DNA from: Fen-1231 sp035286465
GTDB taxonomy: Bacteria > Gemmatimonadota > Gemmatimonadetes > Gemmatimonadales > Gemmatimonadaceae
Length of the DNA: 44,884 bases
NCBI GenBank assembly: GCA_035286465.1
Contig: DATEDF010000114.1
Location: forward strand, 1 to 44,884
Reading direction: 5' to 3'
In this document: positions 24,645 to 34,424 of the stretch, one piece after another
Position numbering within the stretch: position 1 is the stretch's first letter
How the letters are laid out: each line of letters starts with the position of its first letter
Translations under genes and position numbers: made by a program
The notes under the pieces: generated by a model
The model's input: the letters and a program-made list of their open reading frames with translations, nothing else
The model's database searches: none
What the model was told of the DNA's origin: nothing

Positions 24645-27600
24645 ATGCTGAAGGGCCTGCTGGGATCCGTCTTCGGGACGCGGCACGAGCGCGAGCGCCG
24701 GCGCGTGCAGCCGATCGTGGATGAGATCAACGCGCACGGCGTGCGGCTCCGCGAGCTGAGCGACGATGAGGTCAAGGCGCAGACCGCGAAGTTCCGCGCG
24801 ACGATCGCCGAACGCACCGTCCAGCTGCGCGCCCAGATCGAGGCGCTCAAGGAACGGAAGAAGGTCGCCGAGGACCCCGCCGACCGCGAGAAGATTGACA
24901 ACGAGCTCACCGGCGCCGACGGGCAGGGCGGGCTCGAGCGCGACTACCGCGTCGCGATCCGCGACGTCCTCGACGAGCTCCTCCCCGAGGCATTCGCCAC
25001 CGTGCGGGAGGCGGACCGGCGTCTCCTCGGTTCAGAACTGCAGGTGACGGGGCAGGCAATCCGCTGGGACATGGTGCCCTACGACGTGCAGCTCATCGGC
25101 GGCATCGAGCTGCACCTCGGGCGCATCGCCGAGATGGCCACGGGCGAAGGGAAGACGCTGGTCGCGACGCTTCCGCTCTACCTGAACGCGCTTCCGGGCC
25201 GCGGCGCGCACCTCGTGACCGTGAACTCCTACCTCGCCCGCCGCGACTCGCAGTGGATGGGGCACGTCCTCACCTGGCTCGGCCTCGCCGTCGGCTGCAT
25301 TGACGACACCGAACCGGGGACCGCGGAGCGGCGCGCGGCCTACGAGTGCGACATCACCTACGGCACGAACAACGAGTTCGGCTTCGACTACCTCCGCGAC
25401 AACATGGTGGTCTCGCTCGAGCAGCGGGTGCAGCGCGGCCACGTGTTCGCCATCGTGGACGAGGTGGACTCCGTGCTGATTGACGAGGCCCGCACGCCGC
25501 TCATCATCTCGGGTCCGGTGGGGAACGAGAGTGACGCCGAGTATGCGCTGCACAACGCCGCGGTCGCCCGGCTCGTCCGCAAGCAGACCGAGCTGGCCAA
25601 CGACCTCGTGGCGCAGGGTGAGAAGGCGCTCGAGGCGGGCGAGGAGCAGAACGCCGGGCTCGCTCTCTACAAGGCCCGGCTCGGGGCGCCGACGAACAAG
25701 CGCCTGATGAAGGCGCTGCAGGAACAGGGCGTGAAGATGCTCGTGCAGAAGATGGAGCTCGAGCACCTCGCCGACCGCAAGTTGCCGAGCCACAGGCAGG
25801 CCTACCGCGAGATCGAGGAAGACCTGCTCTTCGTGCTCGACGAGAAGGGGCACACCGTGCACCTCACGGACCGCGGCGTGGACTTCATGTCGCCCGGGGA
25901 ACACGCCGCCTTCGTTCTTCCCGACATCGCCGGAGAGATCGGGCGCATCGAGAAGGACCACGAGATGAGCGCGGAGGAAAAGCTCAAGGCGCGCCGCGAG
26001 ATCGAGCTCGAGTACGCGATGAAGAGCGAGAAGCTGAACATCGTGCACCAGCTCCTCAAGGCGCACGGGCTCTACGAGAAGGACGTGAACTACGTCGTGC
26101 AGGACGGCCAGGTCCTCATCGTGGACGAGTTCACGGGCCGCACGATGCACGGGCGCCGCTGGAGCGAGGGGCTCCACCAGGCCGTCGAGGCCAAGGAGGG
26201 CGTGCAGGTCAAGGGCGAGACGCAGACGCTCGCGACCATCACCATCCAGAACTACTTCCGGATGTACGAGAAGCTCGCCGGGATGACGGGCACGGCCGAG
26301 ACGGAGGAGACGGAGTTCTTCCAGATCTACAAGCTCGAGGTCTCCGTCATCCCGACGAACGTGCCGATGATCCGCGACGACCGGCACGACCTCGTGTACA
26401 AGACCCGGCGCGAGAAATACAACGCCATCGTCGAGGAGACGCGGCGCCTCCACGAACTGGGAATGCCGGTGCTCGTCGGCACGACGAGTGTCGAGGCGAG
26501 CGAGACGCTCTCGCGGCTCTTCCAGCGTGGCGGTCTCACGCACAACGTGCTGAACGCGAAGTTCCACCAGCGCGAGGCCGAGATCGTGGCGCTCGCCGGC
26601 CAGCCGGGCACGGTGACGATCGCGACCAACATGGCCGGCCGCGGCACCGACATCAAACTCGGGCCGGGCGTGACGGAGTCGAAGCCGTCCACGGTCAAGG
26701 ACCCCGACGGAAACCCGGTGGACATCACGGAGTGCGGCGGACTCCACATCGTCGGCTCCGAGCGGCACGAATCACGGCGCATTGACCGCCAGCTCCGCGG
26801 CCGCGCCGGGCGCCAGGGCGACCCGGGCGCGTCCCAGTTCTTCCTCTCGCTCGAGGACGACCTGATGCGCCTCTTCGGGTCGGATCGCATCGCCCGGTTG
26901 ATGGACCGGATGGGCGCGCAGGAGGGCGAGGTGCTCACGCACCCGCTCATCACGCGCTCCATCGAGCAGGCGCAGAAGCGCGTCGAGCTACAGAACTTCC
27001 AGAGCCGCAAGCGCCTCCTCGACTACGACGACGTGATGAACCAGCAGCGCGAGGTCATCTACTCGCTCCGCTCGTTCGCGCTCGAGGGTGGTGAGGAGCT
27101 GAAGGGCGAGGCGGTGAAGATGGTGGAGCAGGCCGTGAGCCGGCGCATCGAGACCGCGCTCACCGGCATCGAGGACCCGCTCGACTGGGATGTCGAGCTG
27201 CTCCGGCAGGACCTGCTGATGCACTACCTGCTCAGCGTGCCCTGCTTCGAAGAGGACGGCAAGCGGCCGCCCGTCATGGCGGACGCGCAGGACGAGGGGA
27301 TCGTGGCCGGCCGCGCCGCCTTTCACGCCAAGTTCAAGTCACTGGGCGACTTCGCGCCGCAGCTCCTCTCGCTCGTGATGCTCAACGTGCTGGACGAGAA
27401 GTGGAAGGACCACCTCTACGACCTCGACCAGCTGCGCAACGCGATCCACTATCGCTCGTGGGGGCAGAAGGACCCGCTGCTCGAATACAAGAGCGAAGCG
27501 TACACGATGTTCGTGGACCTGATGAACGACGTGCACCACACCTTCGCCGAGCGCTTTCTCCGGGTGCAGGTCGTGTTCGAGGGGGGCGACGGTGGGGGGG

Positions 27601-27905
27601 CGCCGGGCCGCGGGGCCGGTCCGTCGCGCGCGCCCGCGCGACGTTTCAACGCGCTCGGGGTGGCTGAGGAGACCGAGACGTCGGGCGATGGCGCCGTGCT
27701 CGACGTGGGGCCCGGGGAGCCGGGAGAGCGGGCCGCCGCCGTGCGGCCGGAGCCGACGATCGTCGGCGCGGGGCGGGGCGTCCGCTCGCTCCACGCCGGC
27801 GGCGGCAGGAGCGCCGACGTGGACTGGTCGAAGGTGGGACGTAACGACCCCTGCCCCTGCGGGAGCGGGCGCAAGTTCAAGAAGTGCCATGGCAAGAACG
27901 TGTGA
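24645..27905 (+). CDS. secA: preprotein translocase ATPase SecA
   Basis: The motor of Sec-dependent export. The 1086-residue protein is longer than the roughly 900 of E. coli because of an insertion of about 100 residues after the DEVDSVLIDEARTPLI motif (KALEAGEEQNAGLALYKAR and following) and a smaller one near residue 75. It has Walker A MATGEGKTLVA near 165, TNNEFGFDYLRDNM near 240, the LNAKFHQREAEIVALAG and ATNMAGRGTDIKLG helicase motifs, and RQLRGRAGRQGDPG near 720. The end has the zinc-binding CPCGSGRKFKKCHG that binds SecB or ribosomes. A variable Gly/Pro/Arg linker precedes it. It stands between nadD and radC. Confidence 0.97.
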   Translation: MLKGLLGSVFGTRHERERRRVQPIVDEINAHGVRLRELSDDEVKAQTAKFRATIAERTVQLRAQIEALKERKKVAEDPADREKIDNELTGADGQGGLERDYRVAIRDVLDELLPEAFATVREADRRLLGSELQVTGQAIRWDMVPYDVQLIGGIELHLGRIAEMATGEGKTLVATLPLYLNALPGRGAHLVTVNSYLARRDSQWMGHVLTWLGLAVGCIDDTEPGTAERRAAYECDITYGTNNEFGFDYLRDNMVVSLEQRVQRGHVFAIVDEVDSVLIDEARTPLIISGPVGNESDAEYALHNAAVARLVRKQTELANDLVAQGEKALEAGEEQNAGLALYKARLGAPTNKRLMKALQEQGVKMLVQKMELEHLADRKLPSHRQAYREIEEDLLFVLDEKGHTVHLTDRGVDFMSPGEHAAFVLPDIAGEIGRIEKDHEMSAEEKLKARREIELEYAMKSEKLNIVHQLLKAHGLYEKDVNYVVQDGQVLIVDEFTGRTMHGRRWSEGLHQAVEAKEGVQVKGETQTLATITIQNYFRMYEKLAGMTGTAETEETEFFQIYKLEVSVIPTNVPMIRDDRHDLVYKTRREKYNAIVEETRRLHELGMPVLVGTTSVEASETLSRLFQRGGLTHNVLNAKFHQREAEIVALAGQPGTVTIATNMAGRGTDIKLGPGVTESKPSTVKDPDGNPVDITECGGLHIVGSERHESRRIDRQLRGRAGRQGDPGASQFFLSLEDDLMRLFGSDRIARLMDRMGAQEGEVLTHPLITRSIEQAQKRVELQNFQSRKRLLDYDDVMNQQREVIYSLRSFALEGGEELKGEAVKMVEQAVSRRIETALTGIEDPLDWDVELLRQDLLMHYLLSVPCFEEDGKRPPVMADAQDEGIVAGRAAFHAKFKSLGDFAPQLLSLVMLNVLDEKWKDHLYDLDQLRNAIHYRSWGQKDPLLEYKSEAYTMFVDLMNDVHHTFAERFLRVQVVFEGGDGGGAPGRGAGPSRAPARRFNALGVAEETETSGDGAVLDVGPGEPGERAAAVRPEPTIVGAGRGVRSLHAGGGRSADVDWSKVGRNDPCPCGSGRKFKKCHGKNV

Positions 27906-28021
27906 GGCGGGCGCCTCATCCCGGGGTGGGTGCGGCCGGGCGGCTGGCGGGGAGAGCGCCCACCGGGACAGAGCGCGCCTCGGCGCGTGATTTCGGTGAC
28001 GCAGCGGGAGTGCGCCGGGCG

Positions 28022-28027
28022 TAGACT
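28022..28027 (+). promoter_or_regulatory. -10 element immediately before radC
   Basis: TAGACT lies exactly 6 nt before the ATG at 28034, implying a leaderless mRNA. No Shine-Dalgarno and no clear -35 are present. Confidence 0.45.
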
Positions 28028-28033
28028 CGGCGC

Positions 28034-28780
28034 ATGCCCTCCTCATTCGAGTCCAGGCGTCCGGCACCCGACGGTTCCCGGCAGCCCGCACCGAGCGGCG
28101 CGCTTCGCCTGCGCGAGCTCCCCCGCGCCGAGCGACCGCGCGAGCGCCTGAAAGACCTCGGTGCGCACGCGCTCGCCGCGAGCGAGCTGCTGGCCATCCT
28201 CATCGGCTCCGGCACGCCGCGCCGCTCGGCGCTCGCGCTCGCGCAGGAGGTGCTCGCGCGCTCGGGCGGCTCGCTCCGGCGGCTGGCCACGCAGCCGGTC
28301 GCCGCGCTCACCGTGGTGCACGGCCTGGGCGCGGCGCGCGCCGTCGCCATTCACGCCGCGCTGGAGCTGGGGCGCCGCCTTGCGGCCGAGACGCGGGAGG
28401 AGGGCGCCCCGCTGCGCTCACCGCGCGACGTCTGGGCCGCCTATGCGCCCCGCCTCGAGGACCTCCCCGTCGAGGAGTTCCACGTCGCCGTCCTCGACGC
28501 GCAGCACCGCCTCGACCGCGACCTCACGATCAGTCGAGGCATCCTGAACTCGTCGCTCGTGCACCCGCGCGAGGTCTTCCGCGAGGCGATCGCCGAGCGT
28601 GCGGCGGCCATCGTGCTCGTCCACAACCACCCCTCCGGCGACCCGACGCCGAGTGCGGACGACCGCGCCATCACCGCACAGCTCGTGGCGGCCGGCCGCC
28701 TGCTGGACATCCCGGTGGCCGACCACGTGGTGATCGGGCGGGGACGGTACCTGAGCTTCGCGGAAGGGGGGATGCTCTGA
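28034..28780 (+). CDS. radC: RadC-family JAB-domain protein
   Basis: A 248-residue member of the RadC family. After a variable Pro/Arg-rich N-terminus it has the family segment LRELPRAERPRERL, a helix-hairpin-helix-like region (ASELLAILIGSG, VVHGLGAARAVAI), and the metalloprotease-like JAB domain from about residue 130 with EEFHVAVLD, GILNSSLVHPREVF and the metal motif HNHPSGDPTPSADD near 197. Despite the old name, its role in DNA repair is doubtful and its molecular function is not established. It is separated from secA by 128 nt with no gene. Confidence 0.92.
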   Translation: MPSSFESRRPAPDGSRQPAPSGALRLRELPRAERPRERLKDLGAHALAASELLAILIGSGTPRRSALALAQEVLARSGGSLRRLATQPVAALTVVHGLGAARAVAIHAALELGRRLAAETREEGAPLRSPRDVWAAYAPRLEDLPVEEFHVAVLDAQHRLDRDLTISRGILNSSLVHPREVFREAIAERAAAIVLVHNHPSGDPTPSADDRAITAQLVAAGRLLDIPVADHVVIGRGRYLSFAEGGML

Positions 28781-28787
28781 TTTCACC

Positions 28788-28819
28788 TTGACTTCACCCC
28801 CCGGTCCGGGCGATATAGC
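28788..28819 (+). promoter_or_regulatory. possible promoter of rel
   Basis: TTGACT at 28788-28793 is a good -35. The -10 is TATAGC at 28814-28819 (20-bp spacing) or GATATA at 28812-28817 (18 bp), so spacing is imperfect. A leader of about 20 nt precedes the ATG at 28847. Confidence 0.4.
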
Positions 28820-28846
28820 GGGTAGCAGCCCCACGACCCGTCCCGC

Positions 28847-31030
28847 ATGGCCGCCACCGCGCTCGCCGACATCATCCCCGGCTGGGATCTCGGCAGCGAG
28901 GCGCTCGTCGAGCGCCTCGACGCCGACCTGCTGACGCGCGCCTACCGGTTCAGCGAGCGCGCGCACGCGGGCCAGACCCGGCAGAGCGGCGACCCCTTCG
29001 TCACGCACTGCGTCGAGGTCGCGAAGGTGCTCGCCGACCTCCAGCTCGACTCCGTCACGGTCGCGAGCGGGCTGATCCACGACGTGGTCGAGGACACGGC
29101 CGTCACCGTCGAGGAGGTCGAGCGCGAGTTCGGCCGCGAGATCGCGCAGATCGTGGACGGCCTGACGAAGATCGGGCACCTCCCGCTCACGAGCATGCAG
29201 GAGCGGCAGGTCGAGAACTACCGCAAGCTCCTCCTCTCGATCGCCAAGGACGCGCGCGTCATCCTCATCAAGCTCGCCGACCGCCTGCACAACATGCGGA
29301 CGCTCGAGTTCATGCCGGAGGACAAGCGCGTCCGCATCGCGCAGGAGACGCGCGACCTCTACGCCCCACTCGCGCATCGCTTCGGCCTCGCGAAGATGAA
29401 GGCCGAGCTCGAGGACCTCGCCTTCAAGTTCCTCGAGCCCGACGAGTACCGGAGCCTCGCGAAGCTCATCGTCCAGAACAAGCAGGTGCGCGAGGCGCTC
29501 ATCTCCGAAATGGCGGAACCGCTCCGCCAACGCCTCGTCGAGGCGGGCATCACCGTGCACGAGGTGAGCGGGCGGCCGAAGAACCTCTGGTCCATCTGGA
29601 AGAAGATGCAGAAGCGCGACAAGCCGTACGACGAGATCTACGACCTGCTCGCGATCCGCGTCCTCGTCGAGAGCGTCCAGGACTGCTACCACGCGCTCGG
29701 CGTCATCCACGGCGAGTGGACGCCGCTGCAGGAGCGCATCAAGGACTACATCGCGAGCCCGAAATCGAACGCGTACCAGTCGCTCCACACGACGATCTTC
29801 GGGCCGAGCCAGACGCTCTTCGAGATCCAGATCCGCACGCGCGACATGCACCGCACGGCGGAGTACGGCATCGCGGCGCATTGGCGCTACAAGAGCGGCG
29901 TCAAGGAGAAGGACGACCTCGACCGCGCGCTGCAGTGGTTCCGCCAGGTGCTCGAGCTGCAGCTCGACGCCGAGACGCCGGACCAGTTCCTCGAGTTCCT
30001 GAAGCTCGACCTCTACCAGGACGAGATCTTCGTCTTCACCCCGAACGGCGACGTGATCCAGCTCCCGCGCGGCGCGACGCCGCTCGACTTCGCCTTCGCG
30101 GTGCACACCGAGGTCGGCCTCCACACGCAGGGCGCGAAGGTCAACGGGCGCATCGTGCCGCTCTCGCGGGAGCTCAAGAACTCGGAGACCGTCGAGATCC
30201 TCCGTTCACCCAACGCGCGCCCGAGCCGCGACTGGCTCTCGCACGTCCGCACGGGACGCGCGCGGCACAAGATCCGGCAGTGGCTGCGCAACGAGGAGCA
30301 CGCGACGTCGGTCCGCATCGGCGGGGAGATCCTCGAGCGCGAGCTCAAGCGCCGCCGGCACCCGAAGCTGACCGCCGCCCAGCTCGAGGAGGCGGCGCAG
30401 GTGCTGAAGCTGGGCGACAAGCACCACCTCTTCGCCTCGCTCGGGCAGGGCGACGTGAACGTCACGCAGGTGCTCCGCGCGCTCTATCCGGACTTCGACG
30501 AGCGCGACGACTCGGCGCTCAAGCCCAGCCCGCTGGAGCGGCTCCTCGACCGGATGAAGCGATCCGGCACGTCGAAGGGGATCCGCATCCAGGGCGTGGA
30601 CGGGCTGATGGTGCGCTACGCGCAGTGCTGCCAGCCGGTGCCGGGCGACAAGGTCGTGGGCTACGTCACGCGCGGTCGGGGCGTGAGCATCCATCGGGGC
30701 GATTGTCCCAACCTCCTCTTCCTCGCGCACGAGCCGGAGCGCCGGCTCGAGATTGACTGGCAGGAAAGCGAGGGCGAGCGCTTCGTGATCCGGCTCGCCA
30801 TCGAGGCGTCGGATCGGCGGGGGCTCTACGCCGACCTCGCGCAGGCGGTGAGCGAGACCGGCACCGACATCCGCTCGCTCGAGCTCAAGACCACCGACGG
30901 CCGCGTGAGCGGCGCCGCGCTCGTCGAGGTCGAGAACCTCGCGCACCTCGACAAGATCCTGAAGGCGGTGCGGCGCGTGAAGGGCGTATCGGACGTGGCG
31001 CGACGGGAGCGGATCACGTCGGAGGCATAG
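28847..31030 (+). CDS. rel: bifunctional (p)ppGpp synthetase/hydrolase
   Basis: Makes and degrades the stringent-response alarmone. The 727-residue protein has an intact HD hydrolase domain (THCVEVAKVLADL, HDVVEDT near residue 78), a synthetase domain (LWSIWKKM, YDLLAIRVLV, RIKDYIASPKSNAYQSLHTT near 297), a TGS domain (EIFVFTPNGDVIQLPRGATPLDFAF near 390), a zinc/CC-type stretch (YAQCCQPVPGD) and a C-terminal ACT domain. The RxKD motif (RIKD) is that of bifunctional Rel enzymes; synthetase-only RelA has ExDD. With a complete HD motif, both activities are expected. It is transcribed alone and ends before a GAGAGGC palindrome. Confidence 0.95.
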   Translation: MAATALADIIPGWDLGSEALVERLDADLLTRAYRFSERAHAGQTRQSGDPFVTHCVEVAKVLADLQLDSVTVASGLIHDVVEDTAVTVEEVEREFGREIAQIVDGLTKIGHLPLTSMQERQVENYRKLLLSIAKDARVILIKLADRLHNMRTLEFMPEDKRVRIAQETRDLYAPLAHRFGLAKMKAELEDLAFKFLEPDEYRSLAKLIVQNKQVREALISEMAEPLRQRLVEAGITVHEVSGRPKNLWSIWKKMQKRDKPYDEIYDLLAIRVLVESVQDCYHALGVIHGEWTPLQERIKDYIASPKSNAYQSLHTTIFGPSQTLFEIQIRTRDMHRTAEYGIAAHWRYKSGVKEKDDLDRALQWFRQVLELQLDAETPDQFLEFLKLDLYQDEIFVFTPNGDVIQLPRGATPLDFAFAVHTEVGLHTQGAKVNGRIVPLSRELKNSETVEILRSPNARPSRDWLSHVRTGRARHKIRQWLRNEEHATSVRIGGEILERELKRRRHPKLTAAQLEEAAQVLKLGDKHHLFASLGQGDVNVTQVLRALYPDFDERDDSALKPSPLERLLDRMKRSGTSKGIRIQGVDGLMVRYAQCCQPVPGDKVVGYVTRGRGVSIHRGDCPNLLFLAHEPERRLEIDWQESEGERFVIRLAIEASDRRGLYADLAQAVSETGTDIRSLELKTTDGRVSGAALVEVENLAHLDKILKAVRRVKGVSDVARRERITSEA

Positions 31031-31047
31031 CAGGACGGCGGCGAGAA

Positions 31048-31182
31048 GCGAGATCGAGAGGCGAGAGGCGAGAGAAAGCGGCGAGACTCCGCACACCGGG
31101 CGCAGTCCCAGCCGCTCACATCTTCCCCTCGCCTCTCTCCGCTCGATCTCGCCGCTCCCCTCTCGCTCTCCCCTCTCGCCGC
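31048..31182. repeat. GCGAGAG-word palindrome between rel and uvrB
   Basis: The arms 31048-31078 and 31122-31152 match at 27 of 31 positions. The purine-rich left side reads GCGAGAA, GCGAGAT, CGAGAGG, CGAGAGG, CGAGAGA. A further pyrimidine-rich stretch 31153-31182 can pair with the left side in other registers. The palindrome starts about 10 nt after the rel stop and ends about 50 nt before uvrB. Confidence 0.78.
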
Positions 31183-31216
31183 TTCAGTCAGTCTCCCCGA
31201 ATAAACCCCGATACCT

Positions 31217-31222
31217 TACCTT
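31217..31222 (+). promoter_or_regulatory. -10 element immediately before uvrB
   Basis: TACCTT lies 7 nt before the uvrB ATG (31230) and is preceded by a second, overlapping TACCTT at 31212-31217. No Shine-Dalgarno is seen. A leaderless or near-leaderless start is likely. Confidence 0.35.
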
Positions 31223-31229
31223 TCGCTCG

Positions 31230-33296
31230 ATGCCGAACGCCGCCTTCGACCTCCGAGCGCCTTTCGAACCCGCCGGCGACCAGCCCAAGGCCATCGCCGA
31301 GCTGACCGCCGGCCTCGAACGCGGCGATCGGTTCCAGACCCTCCTCGGCGTCACGGGCTCGGGCAAGACGATGACCGTCGCCAACGTCATCCGGAACTGG
31401 GGGCGGCCCACGCTGGTGCTCTCGCACAACAAGACACTGGCCGCGCAGCTCTACGGCGAGCTGAAGTCGTTCTTCCCCAACAACGCGGTCGAGTACTTCA
31501 TCTCCTACTACGACTACTACCAGCCCGAGGCCTACGTCCCCGCGAGCGACACCTACATCGAGAAGGACGCCTCCATCAACGACGACATTGACCGGCTGCG
31601 GCTCCGCGCGACGTCGTCGCTGATGGAGCGCGATGACGTCATCATCGTCGCGACGGTCTCCGCGATCTACGGCCTCGGCGACCCCGTGACCTACCGCGAG
31701 ACGATGGTCACGCTCGACAAGGGGCAGAAGATCGCGCGCGACGACATCCTGCGCGCGCTGGTGAAGATCCAGTACGCGCGCAACGACGTCGCGTTCGACC
31801 GCGGGACCTTCCGCGTGCGCGGCGACACCGTCGAGATCTTCCCCGCCTACGAGGAGCAGGCGGTGCGGCTCGAGTTGTGGGGCGACGAGATCGAGCGCGT
31901 CTCGAAGGTGAACCCGCTCACCGGCGAGACCATCGCGCCGCTCCAGCGCGCGGCGATCTACCCGGCGAAGCACTTCGTGACCACGCGGCCGTCGCTCGAG
32001 CGGGCGATGGGCGTGATCCGCGCCGAGCTGGCCGAGCGGCTCGCCGAGCTCCGCGCGGCGAACAAGCTGCTCGAGGCGCAGCGGCTCGAGTCGCGCACCA
32101 ACTTCGATCTCGAGATGATGCTCGAGATCGGCACCTGTCCCGGCATCGAGAACTACTCGCGCCACCTCTCGGGGCGCGCGCAGGGTGAGCGGCCCGCGGT
32201 GCTCCTCGACTACTTCCCCGACGACTTCCTCCTCGTCGTGGACGAGTCGCACGTCACGCTCCCGCAGGTGGGCGGGATGTTCAACGGCGACCGCTCGCGC
32301 AAGCTCACGCTCGTGGAGTACGGATTCCGCCTCCCCAGCGCGCTCGACAACCGGCCGCTGATGTTCGATGAGTTCCTCGCGCTCACGCCGCGCGCGCTCA
32401 ACATCTCGGCCACGCCCGGCGACCTGGAGCTGCAGCTCTCGCAGGGCGTCGTGGTGGAGCAGATCATCCGTCCCACGGGACTGGTGGACCCGGAGATTGA
32501 CGTGCGGCCGGTGCGTGGCCAGGTGGACGACCTCCTGCACGAGATCCACGTGCGCGAACGAAAGGGGGAGCGCGTGCTCGTCACGACGCTCACCAAGCGG
32601 ATGGCCGAGGATCTTGCCGACTACCTCCAGCAGGTCGGCGTGCGCGTGCGGTACATGCACTCCGACATTGACGCCATCGAGCGGATGGAGATCGTGCGGG
32701 GGCTCCGCCTCGGCGAGTTCGACGTGCTCATCGGGATCAACCTGCTGCGTGAGGGGCTCGACATGCCCGAGGTGTCGCTCGTGGCCATCCTCGACGCCGA
32801 CCAGGAGGGCTTTCTGCGGAGCGACCGTTCGCTGATCCAGACGGTGGGCCGCGCGGCGCGACACGTGAACGGCCGGGCGATCTTCTACGCCGACCGCGTG
32901 ACCGGCTCGATGCAGCGCGCGCTGGACGAGACGAACCGGCGGCGCACCCTGCAACGCGACTTCAACCTGGCACACGGCATCACACCGCGCGGCGTGGTGA
33001 AGAGCGTGGAGGAGGTCCGCTTCATCACGCGCGTGGCGGACGCGCGCGACGAGCGCGAGGCGCGCGAGGGTGATCGCGCCGCGCGGCGGCGCGAGAAGCG
33101 GGTCGCCGAAGCCGCGGCACACTACGGCACGGGCGACCTCCCCGGACTCGTCGCCCGCCTCGAGGAGGAGATGCGCGAGGCGGCGAAGGCGCTCGACTTC
33201 GAGACCGCCGCGCGGCTGCGGGACGAGCTGTTCGACATCCGCGCGAAGCTGGACGGAACGCGCCACGAACCGCGCCGCAGCCATGCCCGACGCTGA
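31230..33296 (+). CDS. uvrB: UvrABC excision nuclease subunit B
   Basis: The damage-verifying helicase of nucleotide excision repair. The 688-residue protein has Walker A GVTGSGKTMT near residue 40, the beta-hairpin YYDYYQPEAY near 93 that clamps the strand, the ATPase motif VVDESHVTLPQ near 335, LINLLREGLDMPE-like motif V (INLLREGLDMPE) near 505, QTVGRAARHVNG near 535, and the C-terminal UVR motif LEEEMREAAKALDFETAARLRD that binds UvrC. It starts at ATG 31230 after a TACCTT element. Its last 14 nt overlap tsaE, so a tRNA-modification gene is translated from the same message. Confidence 0.97.
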   Translation: MPNAAFDLRAPFEPAGDQPKAIAELTAGLERGDRFQTLLGVTGSGKTMTVANVIRNWGRPTLVLSHNKTLAAQLYGELKSFFPNNAVEYFISYYDYYQPEAYVPASDTYIEKDASINDDIDRLRLRATSSLMERDDVIIVATVSAIYGLGDPVTYRETMVTLDKGQKIARDDILRALVKIQYARNDVAFDRGTFRVRGDTVEIFPAYEEQAVRLELWGDEIERVSKVNPLTGETIAPLQRAAIYPAKHFVTTRPSLERAMGVIRAELAERLAELRAANKLLEAQRLESRTNFDLEMMLEIGTCPGIENYSRHLSGRAQGERPAVLLDYFPDDFLLVVDESHVTLPQVGGMFNGDRSRKLTLVEYGFRLPSALDNRPLMFDEFLALTPRALNISATPGDLELQLSQGVVVEQIIRPTGLVDPEIDVRPVRGQVDDLLHEIHVRERKGERVLVTTLTKRMAEDLADYLQQVGVRVRYMHSDIDAIERMEIVRGLRLGEFDVLIGINLLREGLDMPEVSLVAILDADQEGFLRSDRSLIQTVGRAARHVNGRAIFYADRVTGSMQRALDETNRRRTLQRDFNLAHGITPRGVVKSVEEVRFITRVADARDEREAREGDRAARRREKRVAEAAAHYGTGDLPGLVARLEEEMREAAKALDFETAARLRDELFDIRAKLDGTRHEPRRSHARR

Positions 33297-33696
33297 GTTG
33301 ACGCTCACCGAGATGCAGGCGTGGGGCGAGGCGCTGGGCGCCCGGCTCGCCGCCCCAGCCGTCGTGACGCTCGAGGGCGACCTCGGGGCGGGGAAGACGA
33401 CGCTGGCGCAGGCGATCTGCCGGGGGTACGGCGTGAAGGACGGCGTCACGAGCCCGAGCTTCGCGCTGGTGCACGAGTACCGGTCGCCGCGCTCGCCGGT
33501 GCTCCACCTCGACCTCTTCCGTCTCGCGGGGCCGCACGAGTTGGCGAACATCGGCTGGGAGGACGCGCTCGCCGCGCACGCCCTGGTGCTCATCGAGTGG
33601 CCGGAGCGCGCCGGCGGCGAAGCGCCGCGCGACGCGATGCGGCTCCGGCTCGCCCACGTGCCGGGCGCGCCCGACCGACGCCGGGTGAGCTGGTGA
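33283..33696 (+). CDS. tsaE: tRNA threonylcarbamoyladenosine synthesis ATPase TsaE
   Basis: A P-loop ATPase that cycles the TsaB-TsaD complex during t6A37 formation on ANN-decoding tRNAs. The 137-residue protein has Walker A LEGDLGAGKTTL near residue 30, GVTSPSFALVHEY near 52, LHLDLFRL near 70 and the LIEWPER end motif. The ATG at 33283 lies inside the end of uvrB. Its TGA overlaps the GTG of tsaB, so TsaE, TsaB and RimI are made together. Confidence 0.92.
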   Translation: MPDAELTLTEMQAWGEALGARLAAPAVVTLEGDLGAGKTTLAQAICRGYGVKDGVTSPSFALVHEYRSPRSPVLHLDLFRLAGPHELANIGWEDALAAHALVLIEWPERAGGEAPRDAMRLRLAHVPGAPDRRRVSW

Positions 33697-34424
33697 GCGC
33701 GCGGCGTGCCGGGGGCGGGTCGGAGCAACCGCCGGATGGAGCCGGCGGCGCCCCCCGCGCGCCCGTCACGCTGGCGCTCGACGCCTCGACGGCCGTCGGG
33801 ACGGTCGCCGTGCTGCGCGGCGACGTGCTGGTCGGCGAGGGCGAGGCCGTGATGCGCGGCGAGCGCGAGGAGCGGCTGATGCCCGCCGTCGCGCGCACGC
33901 TCGGCGAGGCCGGCTGCTCGGTGCGCAACGTTACACGCGTCGTCTGCGGCGCGGGCCCGGGGAGCTTCACTTCGCTCCGCATCGCCGGCGCTGTCGCCAA
34001 GGGCATCGTGACGGGGAATGGCGGCGAGTTGTTCGCCGTCTCGTCCCTCGCGCTCCTCGTGGCCGGACACGGCACGCTCCTCGAGGCGGGGCGCTACCTC
34101 GCCCTCCTGGATGCGATGCGCGGCGAGCGCTACGCGGCGCTCTTCGAGATCGGCCCCGGGGGCGACGTGCGCGAGGTCGAGCGGCTCGGGCGCATCGCCG
34201 AGCGCGAGGTCGCCGCGACCTCGCTCCGGCTCGGCGCGCGCGCGATCGGGCCACGCGAGATGCTCGAGGCGGCGCCGCACGCGCGGGGCGTGGCGCGGCT
34301 CCTCACGGGCATCCTCGAGCGGGGGCCCGTGCCGCTCGACTCGTGGGAGCCCGATTACGGCCGCCTGGCCGAGGCGCAGGTGAAGTGGGAGGCGGCGCAC
34401 GGCCGCGCGCTGCCGCCGCGATGA
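33693..34424 (+). CDS. tsaB: tRNA threonylcarbamoyladenosine synthesis protein TsaB
   Basis: The scaffold partner of TsaD in t6A synthesis; an ASKHA-fold protein that has lost catalysis. The 243-residue product begins with a variable Gly/Pro stretch and then TLALDASTAVGTVAVL near residue 25, EERLMPAVARTL near 60, and the signature VVCGAGPGSFTSLRIAGAVAKGI near 87. It starts inside the tsaE stop (GTGA) and ends inside the rimI start (ATGA). tsaD and tsaC are not in the window. Confidence 0.9.
   Translation: MSARRAGGGSEQPPDGAGGAPRAPVTLALDASTAVGTVAVLRGDVLVGEGEAVMRGEREERLMPAVARTLGEAGCSVRNVTRVVCGAGPGSFTSLRIAGAVAKGIVTGNGGELFAVSSLALLVAGHGTLLEAGRYLALLDAMRGERYAALFEIGPGGDVREVERLGRIAEREVAATSLRLGARAIGPREMLEAAPHARGVARLLTGILERGPVPLDSWEPDYGRLAEAQVKWEAAHGRALPPR

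Noticed and set aside
27906..28033. Terminator or small RNA between secA and radC
   Set aside because: Several GC-rich self-complementary stretches exist, but none has a T-run or a stem clearly better than chance at this GC content.
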